In this document: in pieces, positions 1 to 5,594 of the stretch
Numbering within the stretch: position 1 is the stretch's first letter
Layout: every line of letters begins with the position of its first letter
Assembly (NCBI GenBank): GCA_023132995.1
Contig: JAGLXI010000278.1
Span: 1-5,594, forward strand
Direction: 5' to 3'
Source: Candidatus Zixiibacteriota bacterium
GTDB taxonomy: Bacteria > Zixibacteria > MSB-5A5 > GN15 > FEB-12
DNA: 5,594 nucleotides
Made by a program: the position numbers and the translations under genes
Notes under the pieces: generated by a model
Seen by the model: the letters and a program-made list of their open reading frames with translations, nothing else
Databases searched by the model: none
What the model was told of the DNA's origin: nothing

Positions 1-42
1 GATCACCCATGTTCGGGAGTTGATGACTGGTGGCCCGGGTGC

Positions 43-60
43 CCCACAGCTTGCTGTGGG
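43..60. repeat. Perfect hairpin, 7-bp stem, CTTG loop
   Basis: CCCACAG at 43-49 pairs perfectly with CTGTGGG at 54-60 around the tetraloop CTTG. It is preceded by a CCCGGG palindrome at 34-39. No T-run follows, so it is not a standard intrinsic terminator. It may be a copy of a dispersed intergenic repeat or the end of an upstream transcript. The pairing is seen directly; the role is unknown. Confidence 0.55.
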
Positions 61-86
61 ATCGGTTCGGTTATAGTCCCCCCCTT

Positions 87-102
87 CGCCTGCGCTCAGG
101 CG
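87..102. repeat. Perfect hairpin, 6-bp stem, CGCT loop
   Basis: CGCCTG at 87-92 pairs with CAGGCG at 97-102 around the loop CGCT. It follows a run of seven C (78-84). There is no T-run on the + strand, so termination in that direction is not supported. It lies 26 bases after the 43-60 hairpin, and the two may belong to one composite repeat. Confidence 0.45.
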
Positions 103-270
103 TGCACCTTACAAGAACACCACAACTTCTCCCCAGAATGCGTCTGCCGGCCGTTAGCTGATGAAATACGCCTCGACCGACAACTCACGCCGACCGCAAA
201 AACACTACCGATCCTTTCAACCGATAATGAAAACCCGCAAAACGAACCCATTTCCACACCTTGATCGGCC

Positions 271-292
271 AGGTCCAAACGCGTTTGAACCT
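271..292. repeat. 22-bp near-perfect palindrome
   Basis: The centre CAAACGCGTTTG (276-287) is a perfect 12-bp palindrome. The arms continue as AGGT (271-274) and ACCT (289-292), with one mismatched pair (C275 against A288). It lies about 60 bases upstream of the candidate promoter. It could be an operator for a dimeric regulator, or the core of a dispersed intergenic repeat, since GC-rich CCGCCGG-type sequence adjoins it. The symmetry is seen directly; the function is not established. Confidence 0.5.
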
Positions 293-354
293 GCCACCCG
301 CCGCCGGTGATGCCGGTTCTTGCGCTACGCGCCGTCCGCCCGCCGGAAAAGCGC

Positions 355-383
355 TTGCGTGTCTGGTTGGCATTGTCTATCTT
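355..383 (+). promoter_or_regulatory. Candidate sigma70-type promoter for the thiamin transport unit
   Basis: TTGCGT (355-360) and TATCTT (378-383) are separated by 17 bases. They match the consensus -35 at three of six positions and the -10 at four of six. Transcription would start near 390, a few bases before helix P1 of the riboswitch, which is where a promoter is expected. TTGGCA at 367-372 is an alternative -35, but its spacing to any -10 is poor. The support is position more than sequence. Confidence 0.35.
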
Positions 384-397
384 TTGGCCGAAGGTAT

Positions 398-480
398 TCC
401 GTTGGGGGTGGCGCAAAAAAAGCCGCCTGAGATTATACCCCCATGACCTGATCCGGGTAATACCGGCGTAGGGAAACGGA
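398..480 (+). promoter_or_regulatory. TPP riboswitch (THI box)
   Basis: This cis-acting RNA aptamer binds thiamin pyrophosphate and usually lowers expression of downstream genes when TPP is plentiful. All the class features are present. P1 pairs TCCGT (398-402) with ACGGA (476-480). P2 pairs GGGGGT (404-409) with ACCCCC (437-442). P3 pairs GGCG (410-413) with CGCC (424-427) around an A-rich loop. The conserved CTGAGA core is at 427-432 and binds the pyrimidine side of the ligand. ACCTGATC (446-453) and P5 (CCGG 453-456 with CCGG 463-466) follow, then the hallmark GCGTAGGGAA (466-475). The aptamer ends 98 bases before the receptor start codon, on the same strand, so the receptor and the genes behind it are the expected targets. 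Confidence 0.97.
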
Positions 481-578
481 GATGTCACACGCATCCCCCG
501 TGCTCGGAGAACCGGGCATACCTATCGAGACAGGACGGAATCTTGCACGAACACAACGTTTAACGCGAGGTTACTGTC
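481..578 (+). promoter_or_regulatory. Riboswitch expression platform / leader
   Basis: This is the leader between the aptamer and the receptor start. It contains one clear hairpin: TGCTCGG (501-507) with CCGGGCA (512-518), including one G-T wobble, around the loop AGAA. No T-run follows, so it is not a standard intrinsic terminator. A CCCCC tract at 495-499 could pair with the GGGGG of P2 (404-408) and so compete with aptamer folding. No strong anti-Shine-Dalgarno segment is visible before the GAGG at 567-570. The switching mechanism therefore cannot be assigned by eye. Confidence 0.5.
567..570 (+). promoter_or_regulatory. Ribosome binding site of the TonB-dependent receptor
   Basis: GAGG lies 8 bases upstream of the ATG at 579. 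The spacing is ordinary and supports that start, which also places a signal peptide exactly at the N-terminus. It is the element that a translation-controlling riboswitch would hide. Confidence 0.6.
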
Positions 579-2975
579 ATGAACCATGTAACAGCAGTCA
601 TCAGCCTGCTCCTGTTGTGCGCCCCCGTGTCACGGGCGGTCAGCCTGACGGGGCAGGTGGTGAACACGGAAGGACAACCGCTTGAAGCGGTTACGGTGGT
701 CACCGACATGGCCGGTGTCGGTGCGCTCAGCGACGACGAGGGCCGGTTCGTTCTTGACACCGACGAGCTGGTGACACGGGTGACGTTTTCGTCGGTCGGT
801 TACAGATCGGTGCAGTTTGGGGTTGCTGATCTTCCGCAGGTAGTGGTGTTGGAACCGGTCTATGTCCGCGGGGAGGATATCGTAGTCGCGGCAGACCGCG
901 CCCGCACGGGGGCCACACCTGTCGCATTTGCCAATTACTCGCGGCAGGAGATCGAGCGGGACCACATGGTCGGGGAGTTGCCGCTGCTTCTGGAATCAAC
1001 ACCGAACCTGTACGCGTTCAGCTATGCCGGGGGCGGACTGGGCGCGACTGAGTACAAAATACGAGGCTTCGATTCCAAACGGGTGTCGGTCTATATCGAC
1101 GGCGTGCCGCTCAACGATCCGGAGGATCACACCACGTACTTTGTGGACATCCCGGACTTCGCGGCGGGAGTGCAGGACGTGCAGGTACAGCGGGGAGTGG
1201 GGATGTCGGCATTCGGCGATGCCTCGTTCGGGGGTTCGGTGAATATCGCCTCGGCTGGCCTGACCCGCGCGCGCCGAATCACTCTCACTTCCGGTTACGG
1301 CGGCCTCTTTGAGGGAACCGACTACATCGGGGACATGCACAAGCAGTCGGTGGAGTATTCGTCGGGGTTGATCGACGGACGCTGGTCGTTGTCGGGGCGT
1401 TACTCCAAGCAGTACAGCGACGGCTACCGGGAGCATTCATGGTTCGACGGCTGGGCCTACTTTTTCTCAGTGTCACGTCTCGATCCAAAAATGACCACCA
1501 CCCTCAACCTTTACGGCGGCCCCATCCGCTACCACATGGCTTGGTGGGGAATCAGCCGTGACGAACTGGAAACCAATCGCCGCTACAATCCGACGCCCTA
1601 CGAGAACCAAACCGACAACTTCGACCAGCCCCACTACGAACTGCACCACCGATTCCAGATCCGCGAGAACCTGCTGCTGCGCAACACGCTCTACTACATT
1701 CGCGGCAAAGGCTACTACGAGCAATTCAAGGAGGGCCGGGATATCGCCGAGTACAATATTTCCTCCAGTTATCTGGCCGATCCGGAAGTCGAAGAGATAG
1801 ACCTGGTCAGACAGAAGTGGGTCACCAAAAGCCAGTACGGCTGGCATCCCCGGCTGGATTGGGAACACGGGAGAGGCTCGGCCTCAATCGGCGCCAACCT
1901 GTACTATTTCTCTTCGGAGCATTGGGGCCAGGTGGTCTGGGCAGAACAGTTGACCAGCGCCCTGGGTCCGCGTCACAAGTACTACGAGTATTTCGGAAAG
2001 AAGTATCTTGCCTCGTCCTATGTTCAGGGAAGCTACCGGGCCACCGACAGGGTTCGCCTCCAGGGCACGTTGCAACTGAAGTATCTGAAATACCGGTTCA
2101 AGCAGACAATGATGGGTCTTTTTGTCGGTTACCAGTATTCCATGGACTGGCTGTTCCTGTCACCGCGGTTTGGCGTCACTTACCTGTTTACCGACGGTGC
2201 CGACCTGTTTGCGAGTTTCGCCGTATCTTCGCGGGAACCCGATGACAATACCATCTATGACGCCGACGATCCCGATGCATTTCCCGCGCTCAAGCACTGG
2301 AAGTTAGCCGTCGACGCCGAGCGGGTGTATGATTTCGAATTGGGCGGCAACCTGAGGCACGACAGAGGGACAGTTGGGCTGAATCTGTACTGGATTGAGT
2401 TTCACAACGAGATCGTCGCCAATGGTGGCCTTGACGAAGATGGCCTGCCGATAATGGGCAACGCTGATCGCTCTGTTCACGCCGGGCTCGAACTGAGCGG
2501 CCGTTGTCGGATCAGCCGATATTTGACCGCGTCGGGCAACGCCTCCTTCGCTTTCAACCGACTGAGGGAGTACTATGTGTACAAGGACATGGACTGGGAC
2601 GGTGTCGCCGATGACACCCTCGACTATTCCGACAATCCGGTGGCGGGCTTCCCCGAGTACCTGGCCAGTCTGATCTTGGATTCGCGGGTTGACCCCATGC
2701 GGTTCGTGTTGTGGTTACGAGCGGCGGGCAGACAGTACATAGAGAACGGAAAAAACAAGGAATTGTCCATTGACCCGCACCTGGTTGCTTCTCTTTCGAT
2801 TTCCACCGCGATAGGCGAGATGGCGGATTACGGGCGGTTCACCCTCGCCGCGCGGGTGGACAATCTTTTCAATACTAAGTACGAGGCGGCCGGGGTGGCC
2901 GACGACTGGGGCGCCTATTATATCCCGGCGGCGGAACGGACGTTCTTCGTCCAACTCAAATGGGAACTCGAGTAG
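579..2975 (+). CDS. TonB-dependent outer-membrane receptor, TPP-riboswitch controlled, probable thiamin (precursor) uptake
   Basis: This is a 798-residue outer-membrane barrel that imports a scarce ligand using energy passed on by TonB. Residues 1-20 form a signal peptide: a hydrophobic ISLLLLCAPV stretch, then likely cleavage after SRA. Residues about 22-92 resemble a carboxypeptidase-regulatory-like domain (LTGQVVNTEGQPLEAVTV, then DDEGRF and SVGYRS). DIVVAA at 100-105 resembles a TonB box. The plug domain spans about 111-227, with KIRGFDSKRVSVYIDGVPLND and the closing FGDASFGGSVNI. The rest is a barrel rich in alternating aromatic strands, such as the late segment RVDNLFNTKYEAAG. The protein ends in KWELE and not in the usual terminal aromatic residue. 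The receptor family is certain. The thiamin-related substrate is inferred from the riboswitch and matches riboswitch-controlled thiamin receptors known in Bacteroidetes. It is the first gene of a unit with the symporter, 6 bases downstream. Confidence 0.93.
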   Translation: MNHVTAVISLLLLCAPVSRAVSLTGQVVNTEGQPLEAVTVVTDMAGVGALSDDEGRFVLDTDELVTRVTFSSVGYRSVQFGVADLPQVVVLEPVYVRGEDIVVAADRARTGATPVAFANYSRQEIERDHMVGELPLLLESTPNLYAFSYAGGGLGATEYKIRGFDSKRVSVYIDGVPLNDPEDHTTYFVDIPDFAAGVQDVQVQRGVGMSAFGDASFGGSVNIASAGLTRARRITLTSGYGGLFEGTDYIGDMHKQSVEYSSGLIDGRWSLSGRYSKQYSDGYREHSWFDGWAYFFSVSRLDPKMTTTLNLYGGPIRYHMAWWGISRDELETNRRYNPTPYENQTDNFDQPHYELHHRFQIRENLLLRNTLYYIRGKGYYEQFKEGRDIAEYNISSSYLADPEVEEIDLVRQKWVTKSQYGWHPRLDWEHGRGSASIGANLYYFSSEHWGQVVWAEQLTSALGPRHKYYEYFGKKYLASSYVQGSYRATDRVRLQGTLQLKYLKYRFKQTMMGLFVGYQYSMDWLFLSPRFGVTYLFTDGADLFASFAVSSREPDDNTIYDADDPDAFPALKHWKLAVDAERVYDFELGGNLRHDRGTVGLNLYWIEFHNEIVANGGLDEDGLPIMGNADRSVHAGLELSGRCRISRYLTASGNASFAFNRLREYYVYKDMDWDGVADDTLDYSDNPVAGFPEYLASLILDSRVDPMRFVLWLRAAGRQYIENGKNKELSIDPHLVASLSISTAIGEMADYGRFTLAARVDNLFNTKYEAAGVADDWGAYYIPAAERTFFVQLKWELE

Positions 2976-2981
2976 CGGATC

Positions 2982-4382
2982 GTGCATCTTGTCGACTATG
3001 CCATTATCCTGGTTTACCTGGTACTCCTGCTGTCCCTGGGTCTGATAGGCCGTCTCAAACGCGGGGGTTCTCCAAGTGAGTTGATCTTAGGCGGGCGGGT
3101 GCTTACTCTGCCCGCCTTCGTCGCCTCACTGGTCTCCACCTGGTACGGGGGTATCTTAGGCGTGGGCGAATACAGCTACAACTACGGCCTGTCGAACTGG
3201 CTGGTCTTCGGTTTGCCATACTACCTGGCGGCGCTGCTGTTTGCCCTGTTCCTGGCAGGGAAGGCGCGTGAATCAAAGGTGCTGACGATCCCCGAGCGTC
3301 TAGCCCAGGCCTACGACAGCCGGACGGCCCTGGTCGGCGGGGTGATCATCTTCCTGATGACGGTGCCGGCGGCCTATATTCTGATGCTGGGCGTGCTGTG
3401 CCGCTTCCTCTTCGGCTGGCCGATGTGGCTCGGAATACTATCGGGTACGCTCTTCTCGGTGGTCTACGTGTTCGCCGGTGGCTTCAAGTCGGTAGTGCGC
3501 ACCGACATTTTCCAGTTCTCACTGATGTTCCTGGGGTTTGCGATCCTGCTGGGTGTGCTCAACGTGGAGTATGGCGGTTTCGAGTTTCTGAGCGAACACA
3601 TCCCCTCCACGCACCTGACCTGGCACGGGGGCAACTCCGGCTGGTACATTGCCGTCTGGTATGTGATCGCTCTGGCCACCCTGGTTGAGCCGGCTTTCTA
3701 CCAACGATGCTACGCCGCGAAGAATGCCTCCGTCGCGCGCAAAGGGATATTCATATCCATTGCCTGTTGGGCCGTGTTTGACTTTCTCACGACCAGTTGC
3801 GGCCTTTACGCCCGGGCCATCCTGCCAGACCTGTCCGACCCGGTGGGGTCCTTCCCGGCGCTCGCTCTGGAAGTGTTGCCGGTGGGCCTTCTGGGGCTGT
3901 TTGCGCTGGCTCTCCTGGCGACGGTCATGTCCACGGTCGATTCCTATTCATTCCTGGCAGCATCGACATTCGGCAACGACATCATGCCACGAGTCAGCAA
4001 CGTGCCGAAGAGTCGTGTTACGACCCTCACCCGCTACGGCCTGGTGCTATCGACTGTGCTGGCGGTGGGGACGGCCCTGTTCTTTCGCTCGGTGGTGGAT
4101 ATATGGCACGCCTTTGGCTCGATCGGCACGCCTGCCCTCTTGGTACCGGTGTTCTTTTCATTTGTGGGCCGGCGTCGGCTGGCGCCCCGGATGGCGTTGG
4201 CCTCGATTATATCCTGTGGCTTCATCTCGAGCGTGTGGTATCTTTCCCGATACTTTTCAAGCGACGGCTCCTACTGGCTCGGTGTGGAACCGATTTTCCC
4301 GGGGCTGGCATTGTCGATACTGCTGTTTGTGATCTTCTCCCGACGAACCGGCTCCGGGGCCTTGCCTGACGGACGGACGTGA
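2982..4382 (+). CDS. Sodium:solute symporter (SSS family), probable inner-membrane thiamin or precursor transporter
   Basis: This 466-residue inner-membrane protein has about 12-13 hydrophobic segments, in line with the family. It would move a solute inward with sodium. Family signatures are visible: the N-terminal DYAIILVYLVLLLSLGL; GGFKSVVRTDIFQ at 166-178; the PAFYQRCYAAKNASVARKG stretch at 237-255; and ATVMSTVDS at 313-321. In the last, S317 and T318 match the position of sodium-site residues known in PutP-type symporters. GTG at 2982 is chosen as start because the first membrane segment begins at once and the receptor stop is only 6 bases away. The Shine-Dalgarno match is weak, so translation is probably coupled to the receptor. 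The substrate is inferred only from the riboswitch and the receptor: thiamin, HMP or a related compound. Pantothenate-symporter-like proteins (ThiV) have been proposed before as thiamin-pathway transporters. Other SSS substrates such as amino acids or sugars cannot be excluded. Confidence 0.92.
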   Translation: MHLVDYAIILVYLVLLLSLGLIGRLKRGGSPSELILGGRVLTLPAFVASLVSTWYGGILGVGEYSYNYGLSNWLVFGLPYYLAALLFALFLAGKARESKVLTIPERLAQAYDSRTALVGGVIIFLMTVPAAYILMLGVLCRFLFGWPMWLGILSGTLFSVVYVFAGGFKSVVRTDIFQFSLMFLGFAILLGVLNVEYGGFEFLSEHIPSTHLTWHGGNSGWYIAVWYVIALATLVEPAFYQRCYAAKNASVARKGIFISIACWAVFDFLTTSCGLYARAILPDLSDPVGSFPALALEVLPVGLLGLFALALLATVMSTVDSYSFLAASTFGNDIMPRVSNVPKSRVTTLTRYGLVLSTVLAVGTALFFRSVVDIWHAFGSIGTPALLVPVFFSFVGRRRLAPRMALASIISCGFISSVWYLSRYFSSDGSYWLGVEPIFPGLALSILLFVIFSRRTGSGALPDGRT

Positions 4383-4393
4383 GTTATATTGGC

Positions 4394-4876
4394 ATGACTA
4401 TGAGTGATGCGATCTACATGTCCAGAGAGGGCGTCCTGAAGCTCGAGGCTGAACTGAAACGTCTCAAGTTTGAAGAGCGGCCCAAAATCGTGGCCGAGAT
4501 CAAACGCGCCAGGGAGATGGGTGACCTCTCGGAGAACGCCGAATACAGCGCTGCCAAAGAAGCCCAGACGCACCTCGAGAGAAAAATCGCGGAGCTTGAG
4601 TACAAATTGTCACGTGTGCAGTCGGTTGATCCGGATGCCATACCCACTGATAAAGTCTACCTGTACGCCAAGGTGCAGGTCAGGGACAAGGGTGACGGTG
4701 AGGAGATCGAGTACACGATCGTCCCGCCGGAAGAAGCTGACGTGGATAACGACATGATTTCGATCAAATCGCCCGTGGCGGCGGCCATGCTGGGTAAGGC
4801 TGTTGGTGATCACGTGGAAATCAGCGTACCGGCGGGCATTCTCAAGTACGAGATTCTCAATATCTCGCGCGACTGA
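4394..4876 (+). CDS. greA: Transcription elongation factor GreA
   Basis: GreA enters the secondary channel of stalled, backtracked RNA polymerase and stimulates cleavage of the RNA 3' end so that elongation can resume. Counting from the ATG at 4400 the protein has 158 residues, the same as E. coli GreA; from 4394 it has 160. An in-frame GTG at 4379 overlaps the symporter stop and would add an atypical extension. The N-terminal coiled coil covers about residues 8-75 and carries the tip motif GDLSENAEY, where D42 and E45 match the acidic catalytic pair of the family. The C-terminal FKBP-like domain follows, with ISIKSPVAAAMLGKAVGD as its typical signature. The gene starts 11 or 17 bases after the symporter stop, so it may be read through from the thiamin unit. 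No convincing promoter of its own and no strong Shine-Dalgarno sequence are visible. Confidence 0.96.
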   Translation: MTMSDAIYMSREGVLKLEAELKRLKFEERPKIVAEIKRAREMGDLSENAEYSAAKEAQTHLERKIAELEYKLSRVQSVDPDAIPTDKVYLYAKVQVRDKGDGEEIEYTIVPPEEADVDNDMISIKSPVAAAMLGKAVGDHVEISVPAGILKYEILNISRD

Positions 4877-4933
4877 CAGTGTAAGCAAAAGCCCAGACAG
4901 TAATCATCACAAGTGAATGGTGGCGGTCTCGGC

Positions 4934-5594
4934 CTACTCTGACAGGAACGAGACGGTCTTGATGCCGGTCGCCTTTTCGATTAGGGGGACCTCTGAGCGA
5001 TAACGACAGAAAAGCAGCAGCTTATCACGGGCGATCCGGCTGAGGTCAAAATCGCCCTGGAAGCGGTATTCTTTCTCCCGACGCCAGTCGCTCCTTTCGC
5101 CTGCGGATTGCCGAAGCCAGCGCTCTCCCTGTGGTGGGCAGCGATCTAAAGCAGTGTAATAGCGCACCGGGCGAATACCAGCCGACAGAGCCACGTCCTT
5201 GTCGATGCCGATGCCATACGGCTCAAATGACATGTGAGAATAGCGCGCCCGCCACCGGATCAACGGCGTGAGTTCTCGTGGAGGCAAAGACGAAAACGAG
5301 ACTGTCGGGATACCACCGGGCATGTTTCTTGGAGAAGCCGCAATCGTCCCGGTAAGCACGATGTTCTGCAGCGTTGCCGCCGCGCTCCTGGGATACTCCC
5401 CTGATTCCGCCACGGCCAGATAGTAATCCTGCAATCGCTCGGTCGGCCAGGCCGAGTTAGCAGCGCGCGTCCAGTGAGTTAGGTACTGCTCTCTGATGGC
5501 CGCAATCTCGCCACTGAGTTGGTCGGCTCTGATCCGATAGCCAAGCCCGGCCATTCTGCCGGTGTAGTCTACCTGAAACTCCCTCAGAATCCGC
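4934..5594 (-). CDS. Unrecognised protein, C-terminal part (5' end outside window)
   Basis: The frame is open from the window edge (codon at 5591-5593) to a TAG at 4934-4936, giving 219 visible residues. An internal ATG at 5552-5554 lacks a good ribosome site, and the 13 codons before it look coding, so the gene very likely begins beyond the window. I do not recognise a named family. Segments that look constrained, in visible numbering, are LTHWTR (38-43), LTGTIAAS (80-87), PTVSFSSLPPREL (96-108), FEPYGIGI (123-130), GIRPVRYY (139-146) and EKEYRFQGDFDL (173-184). No signal peptide or membrane segment is visible. The order (His near the start, an xGxIxAS element, an SFS strand, YGIGI with GxxPVxYY, then a late Glu motif) loosely recalls AbiGi/DUF2971-type and ADP-ribosyltransferase-like domains. 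That is inference only. It is convergent with greA and so not part of the thiamin unit. Confidence 0.8.
   Translation of the reverse strand, partial: RILREFQVDYTGRMAGLGYRIRADQLSGEIAAIREQYLTHWTRAANSAWPTERLQDYYLAVAESGEYPRSAAATLQNIVLTGTIAASPRNMPGGIPTVSFSSLPPRELTPLIRWRARYSHMSFEPYGIGIDKDVALSAGIRPVRYYTALDRCPPQGERWLRQSAGERSDWRREKEYRFQGDFDLSRIARDKLLLFCRYRSEVPLIEKATGIKTVSFLSE

Larger units (their letters stand above)
1..354. other. Non-coding stretch with hairpins and palindromes
   Basis: I see no convincing gene here. The + strand frame starting at base 1 stays open to a TGA at 262-264, but its translation is Cys- and Pro-rich and low in hydrophobic pattern, it has no visible start, and it runs straight through two hairpins. 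The - strand frames run into the riboswitch or have no ribosome binding site. What the stretch does hold is inverted-repeat structure (43-60, 87-102, 271-292) and short CCGG-rich segments at about 300-346. This looks like intergenic repeat material or the downstream end of a gene lying to the left of the window. Confidence 0.6.

Noticed and set aside
1..264. Open + strand frame from base 1 to the TGA at 262-264, possibly the end of an upstream gene
   Set aside because: The translation is Cys- and Pro-rich with no domain-like pattern, it runs through two perfect hairpins, and a run this long without a stop is not rare in GC-rich DNA. Not listed as a gene.
96..494. 132-codon - strand frame
   Set aside because: It runs antisense through the whole TPP riboswitch and its composition is Arg/Ser-rich noise, as expected for a shadow of structured RNA and repeats.
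501..518. Hairpin as an intrinsic terminator
   Set aside because: The stem is reasonable but is followed by ATACCTATCG with no T-run, so it does not meet the standard form.
482..685. Leader peptide frame starting right after the riboswitch, with AGGG of the aptamer (470-473) as a possible ribosome site
   Set aside because: The AGGG is part of the conserved aptamer core, the frame overlaps the receptor start by more than 100 bases, and the peptide has no features. A regulatory leader peptide is possible but not supported.
4877..4933. Bidirectional terminator between the convergent genes
   Set aside because: Only a 4-bp TCAC/GTGA pairing and a short ACTG/CAGT symmetry are visible, with no strong stem or T-run in either direction.
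1..5594. CRISPR array, tRNA, rRNA, insertion sequence or phage attachment site
   Set aside because: No regularly spaced repeats, no tRNA cloverleaf, no rRNA-like sequence and no transposase or integrase gene were seen on either strand.

Overview
The window reads as chromosomal DNA from a Gram-negative bacterium. It carries a TonB-dependent outer-membrane receptor with an N-terminal signal peptide and a carboxypeptidase-regulatory-like domain, together with a sodium:solute symporter. The moderately GC-rich composition and the receptor architecture would fit the FCB superphylum or an uncultivated relative of it (Zixibacteria-like), but this placement is an inference with low confidence.

Layout. 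Positions 1 to about 354 hold no convincing gene. They contain two short perfect hairpins (43-60 and 87-102) and a long near-palindrome (271-292), which look like intergenic repeat material. A weak sigma70-like promoter candidate (355-383) lies just before a clear TPP riboswitch (398-480) with all its helices and both conserved core motifs. A 98-base leader follows, then a + strand gene row: a TonB-dependent receptor (579-2975), an SSS-family symporter starting 6 bases later with GTG (2982-4382), and greA starting 11 or 17 bases after that (4394 or 4400 to 4876). After a 57-base gap with no obvious terminator, a convergent - strand gene (4934 to beyond 5594) is cut by the window edge. It encodes the C-terminal 219 residues of a protein I cannot name.

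How it works together. The riboswitch senses thiamin pyrophosphate (TPP), so the receptor and symporter behind it are best read as a two-step uptake route for thiamin or a precursor: TonB-energised passage across the outer membrane, then sodium-driven passage across the inner membrane. Riboswitch-controlled TonB receptors for thiamin are known in Bacteroidetes, where the inner-membrane partner is usually PnuT. Here an SSS-family protein takes that place. GreA, a transcription elongation factor, is probably a passenger at the end of the transcription unit. The convergent gene has a conserved-looking motif layout loosely like AbiGi/ADP-ribosyltransferase-type domains and is the most obscure item in the window.
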